From Aquatica leii (Eukaryota > Arthropoda > Insecta > Coleoptera > Lampyridae), in NCBI GenBank assembly GCA_035610365.1, contig CM069439.1, positions 18,985,533-19,049,532 of the forward strand: a stretch of DNA of 64,000 nt, in the 5' to 3' direction. This document shows positions 12,561 to 22,859 of the stretch, piece after piece. The stretch's first letter is position 1, and each line of letters starts with the position of its first letter. A program made the translations under genes and the position numbers. The notes beneath the pieces are model-generated. The model saw only the letters and a list, made by a program, of their open reading frames with translations, was not told the DNA's origin and made no database searches.

Positions 12561-12900
12561 CAGTGGTGTTGTCGAGCCGGAACGCTCCGGAACGTCGTTC
12601 CGGTACTTCCTTTTTGGACAGGAACGCGTTCCGGAACTAAAGATGATTTCTGATAACGAGAATTGGCTGACGTATTGAAAAAAAGATTAAAAAGAATTGC
12701 TGATTTATTTTTTCTAATTTTTGACGAATTTTTATATGTATTATTATAAAAAAGGGTTTGAACCGAACCCATACCGGAACAAAAACCGGAACGAACCGGC
12801 TTGTTTTTCCGAACCGTGAACCAGAGTCCGGAACGTTTTTTTTCTGCTGAACCGGAACTCGAACCGAACCGAAACAAATACGTGAACCGGTTTTTGAATA
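12561..12900. repeat. hAT-type end rich in CCGGAAC/GTTCCGG words
   Basis: Starts CAGTGGTGTTGTCGAGCCGG at 12561, a hAT-like terminus, and is followed by many GGAACG/CCGGAAC palindromic words to about 12895. It is much more GC-rich than its surroundings. No second terminus was found. The minus-strand open frame through it (12503-12877) is only a by-product of the repeated words. Confidence 0.5.
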
Positions 12901-12960
12901 AACATTAGAAGAAAAAAATATAAAATTTTAAAAAAGTAAAGATTTCATACATAAATTTTA

Positions 12961-12998
12961 ATGCAAGCGGCCCACGAACCGTACGTTACTCATCCCTG
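12961..12998. repeat. solo hAT 3' terminal repeat
   Basis: Outward reading is CAGGGATGAGTAACGTACGG followed by TTCGTGGGCCGC. This resembles hAT termini of the CAGGG(A/G)TG...GGCCGC kind. The element end is G12998. The partner end is missing. Confidence 0.45.
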
Positions 12999-13140
12999 GC
13001 ATAGTTTATTGCCATACCCAAATGGGCCTGCGGCTAATGCTAAGAATTTTTATTATACATTTGTTGTGAACTAGAATTTCCAGATGTTGGTTTCCAATAT
13101 TGGTAAATGTTTTAAACTTTATTAGTTTATTACAGTGATG

Positions 13141-13330
13141 CTAAGAAAAATGCCGACAAACGTACCGATTTTCATCTGAAATGTGCATTGCTGGGAAACC
13201 AGGTCGTTGTAAGATATGTGCAAGAGCAAATGACAAAAAATGTTCGGAAACATGTGAAAAGTGCACTCTTTGTATGTAAACAACATTGCCAGAAAAAAAC
13301 TGTTGCCCTCACTAATTTATGTTTACATTT
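13141..13330 (+). pseudogene. piggyBac-type transposase tail (cysteine-rich domain)
   Basis: Seen: PGRCKICARANDKKC then CEKC in one frame, continuing after a one-base shift as FVCKQHC. That gives a CxxC...C...CxxC...CxxxC/H series. Known: piggyBac transposases end in a Cys-rich zinc domain with just this spacing of CxxC pairs. Only the tail survives. The nearby TTAA at 13503 may mark the element end. Confidence 0.5.
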
Positions 13331-13439
13331 TATTTTTATATTTTTATTAGAATATATGAAATCTAATGTTAATATAAAATCTTAACAAAGGTTACCATTA
13401 GAAATTAATCGGTTTTTCTTTACAAAATAAAAAAAAAAC

Positions 13440-13506
13440 TTGGTGTCAAATCTGACCCCACTTGGTAATCGGCGCCTCAAAAATTGCTTGGTAATCCGAA
13501 GGTTAA
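13440..13506. repeat. possible piggyBac right end with TTAA
   Basis: The words CTTGGTAATC and GCTTGGTAATCCGAAGG lead into TTAA at 13503-13506. Read outward, the end would begin CCTTCGG next to TTAA, as piggyBac ends do (CC after TTAA). No left partner was seen. Confidence 0.35.
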
Positions 13507-13598
13507 GGAAACGCGACTACCTTGCATGGGGATCTCGCGAAAACATAGAGATAAGAAAGGAGCGCGATCAGCAGTTATTATTATTATTATGATGGGCG

Positions 13599-13736
13599 TG
13601 TTACTTTTAGTATGTAATGTAACGTTGGCTTGTTGTTTTCTATGACACCATCCTTGGTGGTATTCTTACTATTTAATAATAAACTACTGATCGAATCTAG
13701 TGTTTGATCTATAATATAAAAGAACCCAACATAACA
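13599..13736 (+). repeat. 5' LTR of Gypsy copy 1
   Basis: Begins TGTTAC and ends CATAACA, a 5-bp inverted terminus. From 13620 on it matches 17293-17408. At 138 bp it is short for a Gypsy LTR, so the 5' boundary, chosen from the TGTTA/TAACA symmetry, could lie further left. Confidence 0.65.
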
Positions 13737-13754
13737 TGGTGGCAGCGATAGTGC
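13737..13754 (+). other. primer-binding site of Gypsy copy 1
   Basis: TGGTGGCAGCGATAGTGC starts at the base after the LTR, as a tRNA primer-binding site should (TGG pairs with the CCA end). I could not name the tRNA. Confidence 0.7.
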
Positions 13755-13838
13755 GTGTTTAAAAAGCAGATTAAAAGTGTGCACGTGTGTTTCTGAACCC
13801 CGGGTCTATCCCGGCGATTTCATAATCGACGTCGCAAA

Positions 13839-14878
13839 ATGTGTACTATAGAAGATACGTCGACGACCTCGACGATCGTGACTTCAATGTCTCAAGCAAT
13901 TTCTGTGCCAGAGTCTCCACTACAGAAATTTGATTTTTCGGTACCACAAGCATGGCCCCAATGGCAAAAACGCTTTGAGCGATTCATATTAGTATCAGGA
14001 CAAAGTTTAAAATCAGACGACGAAAAAATAAATATTTTGATGTATGTCCTTGGCGAGAAAGCCGAAGAAGTAATGCTACAGTTTGTGCCGGTTCCTGAAA
14101 CCTACACAGCCACAATGCAAGTCTTCGAAAACTACTTCATTCCACGTAGAAACTTAATTTTCGATCGTTATAAATTTAATAGTCGTGTCCAGCAACCAGG
14201 TGAACCTGTAGAGTTATTTATTACTTGCTTGCATTCTCTGGCAGAGCATTGCCAATATGGTTCTTTAAAAGACGAATTAGTACGTGATCGTATTGTTGTG
14301 TGCATGTTAGATCGCAAAACCAGTGAAATATTGCAATTGCAAGCGAATCTAACCCTTGCCGATTGCATTATTGCTGTAAAGCAAGCCGAACTCCAGGAAA
14401 AACAAAGCCGAGAGTTGCGTGGAGGATCAGGCGCGACGGTCACAGGTGGCCAATCCAAAGGGCCAATCGACCCACAAGTCGAATTTCTATTCCAATCGAG
14501 TGCGAGAAAAAGACGCAAGACATGACGTCAGAAGTCCAGTTCAGGCGGTACATATGAGTACTTTTCGAGACTGGGTTACCAGATCTTGTTTTGTCAATAA
14601 AAAGGAGAGAGAAGTTCAATATAAAACGACTGCTTCCAGAAAACGTCAATTTTGTGGGTTACCGGACCATCCCAGAGAGAAATGTCGTGTCAATCAATCG
14701 ACGTGTCGTTCTTGTAATAAGCAAGGATATTGGCCGACTGTATGTCGAAGCAAAAAGGTTAGATCTATCCAATGTGAGTCTATAGACAATGATTGTAATA
14801 GTAACCCTGGACTAAGTTGTACAAATTGTTCTCATAATGATAGTACTAGTCAAATCAGTTTTGAGAGTCAATCGAAAT
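13839..14878 (+). pseudogene. Gypsy copy 1 gag with two zinc knuckles (frameshifted)
   Basis: An open frame from ATG 13839 to 14525 (228 residues) has the retrotransposon gag core: WPQWQKRFERFI, EVMLQF, FENYFIPRRN, and a VELFITCLHSLAEHC stretch. After a frameshift near 14520 the frame 14419-14880 carries the nucleocapsid part: FCGLPDHPREKC, then CRSCNKQGYWPTVC, where the usual knuckle His is Tyr. The gag core is long and nearly intact, in contrast to the heavily broken pol. The start is the first ATG after the primer site (about 100 bp). Confidence 0.85.
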
Positions 14879-15161
14879 GAATTGGATTTCTCAGAAAGAA
14901 TGTCCAATTTCTTTAAAAATTTCTGAATTAGACAGAGAAATCGAATTTATGATAGACACAGGTGCCGATATAACTGGTATACCTGTATTCCTTTTGGTTG
15001 AAAATGTCATTCAAGGCTTACATATTACTAACAGAGTAGTGACAGGCCCTTCAAGCAAGAGGTTAAATATTTTAGGTATCTTGCATGGTACATTAAGTAA
15101 CTCTAAAAATAATTTTTTACGGACATTTCTGTCATTGAAGAATTATGTAAACCAATTTTAG
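14877..15161 (+). pseudogene. Gypsy copy 1 aspartic protease
   Basis: Contains FMIDTGADITGIP, with the DTGA active site of retropepsins, about 23 residues in. The 94-residue frame overlaps the end of the knuckle frame by four bases (ATGA), a likely natural -1 shift between gag and pol. It runs into a stop before the RT domain. Confidence 0.8.
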
Positions 15162-16442
15162 GTCGATCCCTAAGAATAGATTTGAACGTCTTACAATTTG
15201 GTGATTGGTTTCTTCCAAACGTCGGTTGCCTTAAATTGGAAGAAATTGAGCAAACTATTTCCTAGAATTTTTGATCAGCTGGGTACTTTTAAAACTGAAT
15301 TTAAAATTGAGATTGATGAAAATGTTCCTCCATTTATACAATCAGTTCCACGTGTTGTGCCCGCTCCTTTACTTAAACTAACTCTTTCAATCAACGCTTA
15401 AACCTTTAAAAGATGAACTTGAACACTTACAAAAAATAAACATTATTGAACCAGTTAAATATCATACTCTATAGGTCAGTCCCATTGTTATAGTTTGAAA
15501 AGATAACGATAAAATTTGTCTTTGTGTTGACTACACCAAATTAAACAAAGCCGTGATGCGCACGCATTTTCCTATAGGTAAAGTCGAAAGAATTCACGCT
15601 TAAATTCAAGGATCTAAGTACTTTAGCCGTATAGATACAACCTCTGGGTTCTATCAAATTAAATTAGCCAAAGAATGTCAGTATTTAACGTGTTTCATAA
15701 CACCATTTGGCCGTTCTAAATTTAAAAGATTACCATGCACCCGAGTATTTTTCTATGTTAATAAATAAAATCTTGAAGGGTCTTGATAACGTAATTTTTC
15801 GTATAGATGATATTCTTAACCATGCACCGACAATTGAACAACACGATCAAATATTGAAGGAAATTTTAACACGAATTTATAAAGAGGTTGTAACTTTAAA
15901 TCAAGAAAAATGTCTTTTCGGTGTACGGTCATTGGCATTTTTGGGTCACTTTATATCAGGTAATGGGATTTCTGTAGACCCCGAGCGAATAAGCGCAGTT
16001 GTCAAAATTCCCGAACCATCTGATAAAAACGAACTTCTACGTTTTTTGGGCATAGTTAGTTTTTCAAGTCGGTTTAGTCCCAACAGATCTGATGTCTTAG
16101 AACCACTGACTTCTCTAGTAAAGAAAAATGTTTCTTTTTCTTGGAATCATGCTCCAAAACGAGCCTTTAAAAAAATTAAAAAATTTCTGCAGGAGAGTCC
16201 GTGTCTTGAATATTTCGATCCGAGCCAGAAAATCATAATTTCTGTTGATGCCTCTTCTTATTCAAGAAGATGAAAATGGGAATAAAAAAGTCGTATTTTA
16301 TGCATCTACATTATTATCAAAAACGGGGCAACGTTACGCCCAAATTGAACGTGAAGCAGTAGCTTTGACCTGGTCATGTGACAAATTTTCCGAATATGTT
16401 TACGGGTTGAAGTCTTCATTGAAACGGATCACAAACCACTAG
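15162..16442 (+). pseudogene. Gypsy copy 1 reverse transcriptase and RNase H (broken)
   Basis: Fingers: LGTFKTEFKIEIDE and VDYTKLNKAV, YFSRIDTTSGFYQI (first catalytic Asp). The YxDD box reads FRIDDIL. Then GVRSLAFLGHFISGNGI, LRFLGI and a linker LTSLVKK. RNase H shows ISVDASSYS, then after a frameshift at about 16250 KVVFYASTLLSKTGQRYAQIEREAVAL. There are at least four stops or frameshifts (for example 15474, 15498, 15601, 15700). Confidence 0.85.
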
Positions 16443-16539
16443 TTTAAGTTTTACAATCAGTATTTTCTGAAAATGATGAGTTAGCTTTAGAAACCGAAAC
16501 CTTTGTAAATTAAATAGCTAGAAATTCTGAAGTAAAGCT

Positions 16540-17292
16540 ACTTTTTAGAAGAAATTAAATCCGAGCAAAATAACTACCCCGTTTGTATAAAGCTCGGGTA
16601 GTATATTAATTTAGGTTGGCCTCAGAAAAATAGAACAAATCTAGAAGTTTCTACTTCCAATATAGAGAAGAAATTTGGGAATACGACGGTTATTTATTGC
16701 GTGGTTCACGCATAATTATTCCTCAATCTCTCTAAACAAAACTTTAAGTTTCATTCATCAAGGTCATCAAGGCATAGTAAAGTGTAGAGCTAGAGCTAAA
16801 TCTTCTGTTTGGAGGCCAGTATTGTCTACTAGAATAGAAAATCTATTTCGTAATTGTCTACGCTGCATTGAGTTCAGAGTTAATATAAAAGAGCCTTTCT
16901 TTAAAGACAAATTTCCGGATCGCGCATGGCAAAAAATTGCACTTCACTTGTTTAAAAATTATGCAACGGGGTATCTAATTATAACTGATTATTTTTCTCG
17001 GTTCTTCGAAGTTTTTAAGCTTCAATTAATCACCAAAAATGTGATCATCACCAAGTTAAAAGAATTGTTTTCTAGGTACGGTTTACCAGAAATAGTTAGA
17101 TGAGATAATGGACTCCAATTCCAATCTAAATTAAAAAAAAAATGCAAAGTATTCTCAGTCTAATGGATGCATTGAAGCTGCAGTGGAAACTGCTAAAAAT
17201 CTTATTAAAGAAGGTAATGATTTATTCTTATCTTTGTTGGCGTACCGTACCACCCCTCTGGAAAATGGTTTTACCCCAGCCGAATTATTATT
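16540..17292 (+). pseudogene. Gypsy copy 1 integrase (broken, C-terminus deleted)
   Basis: The HHCC zinc domain is recognisable (LSFIHQGHQGI...CLRCIEFR). In the core, the first Asp position reads ALHLFKN where the family has a D. YLIITDYFSRFFEVFKL and, past a stop at 17101, DNGLQF follow. Then QSNGCIEAAVETAK, LLAYRTTPLENGFTPAELLF ends abruptly at 17292 against LTR sequence. The GPY/F module is absent. Confidence 0.82.
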
Positions 17293-17408
17293 TAACGTTT
17301 GCTTATTGTTTTCTATGACACCATCCTTGGTGATATTCTTAATATTTAATAATAAACTAATCATCGAATCTAGTGTTTGATCTGTAATATAAAAGAACCC
17401 AACATAAC
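17293..17408 (+). repeat. truncated 3' LTR of Gypsy copy 1
   Basis: Matches 13620-13736 base for base with about nine differences, including a one-base deletion at 17340. It ends CATAACA at 17408. It lacks the LTR start. Confidence 0.85.
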
Positions 17409-17659
17409 AGTAGGGTTTTTGCCTATTTGGATTTTTGTGATTGTACTTTAACAATTATTTTATTTATTTAATTCTTGACCTAGGAATTCTTCTATTTATT
17501 TGTAAACAGTGTGATTGAACTATTGTGGATTTGATTTAAACATTGTACGAAGTACAGATAAGAAGTACGTGTTTTATTTTACGTTCCTTTTACGATTCTC
17601 TTCTCAAACAACCCCTACGATATCTGAGAAACGATGTTACCCATGGCTTTTAAATTTTC

Positions 17660-18900
17660 ATCGTGATTGACTATCGAAACACCGTCAACTAACCTATCGA
17701 CATGGAGGAAGGTACTATCTCATGTAAAGGGACACCCTAAGGGCTATAGTCACCAAAATAGGCTTAGTCGATTTGGCATGGAACGAACAAAATTGCTTGT
17801 CAGCAGCGAAAAGGAAGAGACCAAATGCTTAGACACCAAGAGGGCAAGAGTTCGCTTATAAGCCAAAAAGCCTTCTTCAAAGTAAGGTATTGAAGCTAAT
17901 TAGGAATATTGGAAGAGAAACTAGAGCCCTACTTATAATGCCAAAGAAGCAGCTAATACTAAAAGGGAAATTAAAACTTTGTAGTTTGGCGAGTCAAAGG
18001 AGGTATGAACGAAACCCAGACAAGTAAGAAGATAGTACATGAGAATAAAGTAAAAGATGTTACAACTAAATCGCTGAGGAAAAACTAAGAAAAGATAGAA
18101 TTGCGGAAATTATTAAGGAAGCAGTGTCCATAGAAAACATTCTATTGGTGATAGATGAAGATTGGCCGGATTTGATTTTCCAGGCCACTCAGGTAGGAAA
18201 AGCAGATACCAAAAATTCGTTGTACTTGGTCAGCGACTGGGGTGAATTTTTTAAAATTGTAGGAGAAAGGATTATTAGCGACCGTTACCAAGTTTACGAT
18301 AGAAGGAGGGGTTACGGAAACTAGTACACAATCCTGGATCGAAACGGCGTGTGCAGCCATAATAAAGGCTCGCGACAGGGCGCAAATAGTTGATATTCCA
18401 TATCTCAAATTAAGGGTGCTGTAGAAAGAGTTAGTCTCAGTAAGGAATATAGCGGAGTTTGCTTTTAGAGACTCCCAAGTTAATCTTGTCATAATGCAGA
18501 GTGGAAGCGATGAACAGAAGGCGGCCGACAAACAAGGTAGGCACACGGATTATAAAAATAGACGGAAAAAGTTATGTGGACCAATTGAGAAGGGTTAGAC
18601 AAGCGGTTGAACAATCTACCATTACATCTTCTTTAAAGACACTTAGGAAAACCAAAAGCGGACACCTGCTAATTTCGTCGGAGAATCGAGTTCATCAAAA
18701 CCAAGGTATACGCCGGGATGCTTGATGCCAACTAACCAAATGCTCGAAATGCTGGGAAATGGGTCACCATGCAGCCAAATGCACAGGGCAAGATAGAAGT
18801 AAACACTGCTTGAACTGTAAGAAAGAAGGCAACGCAAAAATAGACTGTAATGAGGAGAAATATTGCGCAACCTGTTATCCCTCAGGTCATTCACGATGAA
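17660..18900 (+). pseudogene. R1-type LINE ORF1 (gag-like, three zinc knuckles)
   Basis: Much broken, but the C-terminal part is clear: GKSYVDQLRRVRQAVEQ and TLRKTKSGHLLI (the RRM-like region of R1-group ORF1). Then come three CCHC knuckles at about 18740-18890: CSKCWEMGHHAAKC, CLNCKKEGNAKIDC (the His is replaced) and CATCYPSGHS. The N-terminal part (17667-18320) is charged and low in similarity. At least six frameshifts are needed to link the pieces. It is followed at once by the start of ORF2. Confidence 0.75.
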
Positions 18901-18959
18901 CCATGGCTTGTCCATACTTTAAGAAACAGGTATATATTAAAAAGAAATGAATTAATTCA

Positions 18960-19060
18960 AAACATGACCAATACAACAAAAAAAAAAAATATTAAGATCT
19001 TGCAAATAAATGTCGGACGTAGGAGGGAGGCGCAATACCTCGTCTCTGTTATTATCAGTT
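18960..19060 (+). pseudogene. R1-type LINE ORF2, first residues of the endonuclease
   Basis: KNIKILQINVGRRREAQ is the standard beginning of the apurinic-type endonuclease of R1-clade ORF2 (ILQINxxxxxxAQ). The element is cut off about 15 residues later. Confidence 0.7.
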
Positions 19061-20076
19061 AAGTTTTAAAGAAACTATCAGACTTTCTTATTTAATACTT
19101 TTAAGTTTAAACCAAACAAAAACACGCAATAGTTGAAAAGCTTTTAGTAGAAAGCTTGTTTTTGTTAAATTTAAATTTACGAGTCTTGCTATAATAATAC
19201 AATACCACAGACAATACTACAAAAAGTCAGTACTTTGAATTTTACTTTAAAATTACGCTATTAATGCAGAAGTTGTCTGGTTCAATAAACGATACGATAT
19301 GGCACATGATTTTTGAGTTTTTATTTTGGTTTTGTCCTTTGCTATAAATACCGCTGAGCACGCTAACTCCACCAGGACCTTAACCTCAACAAATATTAAT
19401 GTGTCAGTTATTTCCCGAGACTCTTTATTCATCATCTGAGTAGAGCGTGATTTTTAAGTTCAGGAATACTTTTATTTTGGCACGTCTATTGAAATCTAAT
19501 TTTAAGTTCTCTGGAAATGTACAGTCATTAGTATTGCCGGATATAGCTTTTTGTTGTTTATTAAAAAAATGTATACTATTTAGGGTGTCCTTGAATATCG
19601 CCAAGCAGCTTCTATATTGGAAAAGGAAAGAATATTTTGTCCTCTTGAAATTATATCGCAGAATGCATCCCTAAAAAGTTATACGCTCTCAAAATTGATT
19701 TTAAAATTTAAAAGAATACTTTTATCTCCAAAAATTCTGAAATTATTTTATTGATTTGTATACAGTCTCTCGTATCCAGTCAAATTTGATAGAAAATTTC
19801 TAGAAAATCGCACTATTAGAACTACGCGTTCAACAGTGGAGTCAACTTTCAACCCTTAAAAAAACTGTTAGCAAAATTTTTCTGTTTTATTTCAGTAATA
19901 CATTTTAAAATAAAAGAGTTTTGTCTCTTAGATTTTTCTTTTAAAATAAACATTTATGTGAAGCCAAGCATTTGCCTGACGTATTACAGACATTCGTATT
20001 GATCGAAAGATCCCTGGAATTTGCCTGATTTCCCTAAATGCGGTTTTAGACAACGTTTCTGGTCGTCGTTAGAACT
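19061..20076. other. anonymous DNA, no gene seen
   Basis: Two short frames (19253-19435 minus, 19447-19674 plus) have no known motif. No repeat structure was found. Confidence 0.5.
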
Positions 20077-20455
20077 CTAAGAGCGTATAGGGAAATGTGG
20101 TGGGGCACCATCGTGCAGAAAGATTGTTGCTGCTCTTACATTTAATGACACATCTTCTAAAAGTTCCGGCAAGTTATTCTGTAAGAACTCTAAATACGCA
20201 GTCGGTTCGGTAGCATAAAGATTTATGTTGAATTTATGTTGAAAGCAACCGTCTTGAATCACATTAGAATTTTGATCTGCCCAATTATGGAAATTAAGTA
20301 TGTCATCTTTGGTAAAACAGGCTTCTTCCGTAAAAAGAATTTGAGCAACAATTTGAAACAAAATTTTTCATCAGCCATTGACAATATTCTCATCTAAGTT
20401 GTCGACCCGTTGATAAAAGTTCTCGAACTTTTTCGATGCGGGACGGTTGTAACGG
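20077..20455 (-). pseudogene. Tc1/mariner-superfamily transposase fragment (DUF4817-associated type)
   Basis: Seen: ILFTEEACFTKDDILNFHNWAD, HKFNINLYA, LEFLQNNLPELLEDVSLNVR and FLHDGAPPHF. Known: insect DD34E-type transposases have LFTDEA at the first catalytic site and HDGAPPHF at the second. Here the first Asp is Glu. About 25 residues between NLYA and LEFL are deleted. Upstream, after a frameshift, the frame reads on to about 20455 (a YQRV-like block). The third catalytic region is missing. Confidence 0.78.
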
Positions 20456-21706
20456 TAGAGTACTCAGACTGACATTATGAGGGAGATTAACCGTAATCAA
20501 AGTAAAACCATGTTACATGCAAAAGCTGTTATTACGAAAATTGCCTGGAGGTAACATAAATGAAGAAATTGGTGGTGCTCAGTGAAGACGATCTTAGATC
20601 ACTTTGAAACAAATCCATGATTGATTGGGAAACTCAAACGTAAAATCAAAATAAAACAAAAGTAAAAAAAAAGAGCGCTAGGAAGGTTTATAGCTTAAAA
20701 GGGGCTTCTGGACCTTGCCAACCGAAAAGCCCGCTCCCGATGAACACACTCTGATCGAACCTTACATTTATCAGAGTGTATTACATACACTAAAATCTGT
20801 AATATTAAAATGATTTTGTACGCCGACAAAATGAACTACATATTTAACATTTATGAAATTTAAATTAAACACATATAAAATAAAAAGAATAATAATGAAT
20901 ATAATTACATGAATGCAGATGAAGTCACAAACGAATAAAATATAAATACGTAGATTAAAATTAAATTTACAAAATATAACAAAACGGTTTTCAAGGCCTT
21001 CAACGCAGCACAACATAAAAAAAATAGAAAATCATAAAAAAGATATACACTACAAAATAAACATATAATTTGAAAGATTGACGTCGATCTTATTATTAAC
21101 AAAAATTTTAAAAATAAAACTGACAATTCGTCTTTAAAATATTTCAAACGATCAATAACTCGTAAATGTCGTTAATTGAAAGTTCTCATAATGGTGCGAA
21201 AAACACAGGTCACAAACTTTGTTTTGTATAGATTCAAAGCTTTTAGCACTCAAGTTAGCGAAACGTAAAATCATAATTCATTTTGTATTGTCATAAATAC
21301 CTTAAATTTTTGTAGCTACAGGAGGAGGTGAGTTTTCGGTTGACTATAAATCCGTTCAGAAGATGTGCCCAAAAATTCGAGTGGTTACTGACTTGCGATG
21401 GTCCATCGGAAGATTTTTAACCGCCAAAGGCGAAGTGGAATAATATTGCACAATGTCGGCTCTTAACACAATAAATTCCATTAGCCATTAGCCACAGTAA
21501 AACAATGACGTGAAAAAAGATGAAAAAAAAAATTAACACATGAAAGCACAGTTTGTTGACTGCCTTTCTCACGACAAGAAATGCAACGTTAACAAAAACA
21601 AAAATATCCAAAGCAGAAGATTCAGTTACAATCATTAAGATTAACTTTGAAACTCAATATTAAAAATGACTGTCGGAAGTAATAAATTATAAGGTGAACC
21701 CAAAAC
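20456..21706. other. no gene seen apart from the hairpin at 20746-20779
   Basis: The AT-rich minus-strand frames here (20771-21147 and 21417-21635) have only hydrophobic low-complexity content, as expected from poly-A/T-rich DNA. I do not call membrane proteins from them. Confidence 0.5.
20746..20779. other. perfect 10-bp stem-loop
   Basis: ACACTCTGAT (20746-20755) and ATCAGAGTGT (20770-20779) can pair perfectly around a 14-nt loop. No poly-U tract or gene partner gives it a role. It may be the inner part of a small transposon. Confidence 0.4.
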
Positions 21707-21790
21707 CAGTGCCGTTTTATAGTACGGGCGCATTGGACGAGCGCCCGCGAGCCGGAATCCACGGGGGCCCAAACTTACAATTTCTTAAAA
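21707..21790 (+). repeat. solo hAT-like left end
   Basis: CAGTGCCGTTTTATAGTACG opens a GC-rich block with GCGCCCGCGAG and CACGGGGGCCC, unlike its AT-rich setting. CAGTGCCG is also how the hAT-1 right end at 41691 reads (CAGTGCCGCGCCG). No coding part or partner end was found. Confidence 0.45.
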
Positions 21791-22466
21791 TTGGGTAGAT
21801 TTATGCGTGTCTGCATGGGAGGAAGGTTTCTAAATTGTATATACATTAGAGACCCTAAAAGCTTTGGAACCGCTAGTGTTCAAAATGTAATACAATAAAA
21901 TCAACCTAATGATTTAAATGCATAAATTATACTTAAATTTCTTAAATGGTCTTAAAGAAAACAAAGTGAATAAAACAATCTGAAATACCTGGTCTTTTAC
22001 AAAAGAAACCGCACAAAATCAAACGACGGTTACAACCATTCATAATGGGGGGAGTAGATTTAACCCTTCACGAAGGTTATTTTTTAAGAAAAAAAGAAAC
22101 ATTTTTGAAACTATATTTTAAAGTGTTTTGACATAGAAAATATGTAACCATACAGTAAATAAGCAGTTCAAAAAACTGTGATCGGGTAACCAAAAATATA
22201 TCATATAAGTATTTTGATAATATTTACAATATATTATTACGGCATTAAATTGTTTTAATTAGGAAACTAAATTATTTGTTTAAATGTCTTAGGATTATTG
22301 CTTCTTTTCTTTTTCTGTTTAAATTTATTTGAAGCCATTCTAGTTCAACCGTTTTCTATAAATTATTGTACTAACTCATAGGTGGTCTTTGTCTTTTATG
22401 TTATCATATACTCTTCAATCTATGATCTTGAGATTCCATCTAGTAATATTTAATGAAAACACTTAC

Positions 22467-22661
22467 ACGAATTTATGTATAACCGTTGTATAACACGATA
22501 ACTAACACGAGATAAGATAACGTCCTCGGATTTCACACTGTAAGTCACGTTCACTCGATTCGGTGTACACTGTTATTTATTTAAAACTCTCGCACGTGCT
22601 AATCACTTATTTATCTTCACTTGAATAATCTTCTTAACACATTCGCATTCCAGCAATAATT
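22467..22661 (-). other. putative untranslated first exon of the heat-shock-type promoter
   Basis: From the predicted start at 22661 the minus strand runs 195 nt without a useful ATG frame to TTCGT|GTAAGTG, a strong splice donor with its GT at 22466-22465. A non-coding first exon below heat-shock elements is known for insect Hsp83/Hsp90 and for the non-coding hsr-omega gene. No Hsp coding sequence lies downstream in the window. Confidence 0.4.
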
Positions 22662-22770
22662 GACCTACGATCTGTCTCGTAGCTATATATAGACATACGG
22701 AAATCCTTCTCGATCGTTCCTCACTTTTCGTTATACTTCTAGAAGATAGATAACAGCCTTCTAGAAGGCT
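22661..22770 (-). promoter_or_regulatory. heat-shock-type promoter (minus strand)
   Basis: Two palindromic heat-shock elements, GCCTTCTAGAAGGC (22756-22769) and CTTCTAGAAG (22736-22745), lie upstream of a TATATATA box (22691-22684). An initiator-like TCAATT has its A at 22661, 31 bases downstream of the first T of the TATA box. Known: HSF binds inverted nTTCnnGAAn units, and insect initiators read TCAKTY about 30 bp below TATA. The arrangement is seen; heat-shock response is inferred. Confidence 0.6.
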
Positions 22771-22859
22771 CTTGCGTTTGCAAGTAATTTCTCGACCGTT
22801 TCAATATGCTATGGAGCGATTCGCCATGACCGGATAAAATATGAATAGGGCCAGAACCG

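Larger units (their letters stand above)
13599..17408 (+). mobile_element. Ty3/Gypsy LTR retrotransposon, copy 1 (degenerate)
   Basis: Order: LTR, primer-binding site, gag, protease, RT, RNase H, integrase, truncated LTR. The two LTR stretches are about 92-95% alike over 116 bp. The 5' LTR has TGTTA/TAACA ends. The 3' copy lacks its first 20 or so bases and follows integrase codons directly, so one deletion removed the integrase C-terminus and the LTR start. No matching target duplication was found (GGCG against GTAG). Confidence 0.88.

Noticed and set aside
12503..12877. 124-residue open frame, minus strand
   Set aside because: It is made of repeated CCGGAAC/GTTCCGG words of a hAT end; the residues have no domain pattern.
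20771..21635. Hydrophobic frames on the minus strand that look like membrane proteins
   Set aside because: They are translations of A/T-rich DNA (Phe, Ile, Leu, Tyr runs) with no conserved residues or splice context.
22313..22336. ATG frame MASNKFKQKKKRSNNPK below the heat-shock-type promoter
   Set aside because: Only 23 residues, and no good acceptor site in front. It is not an Hsp70 or Hsp90 N-terminus.
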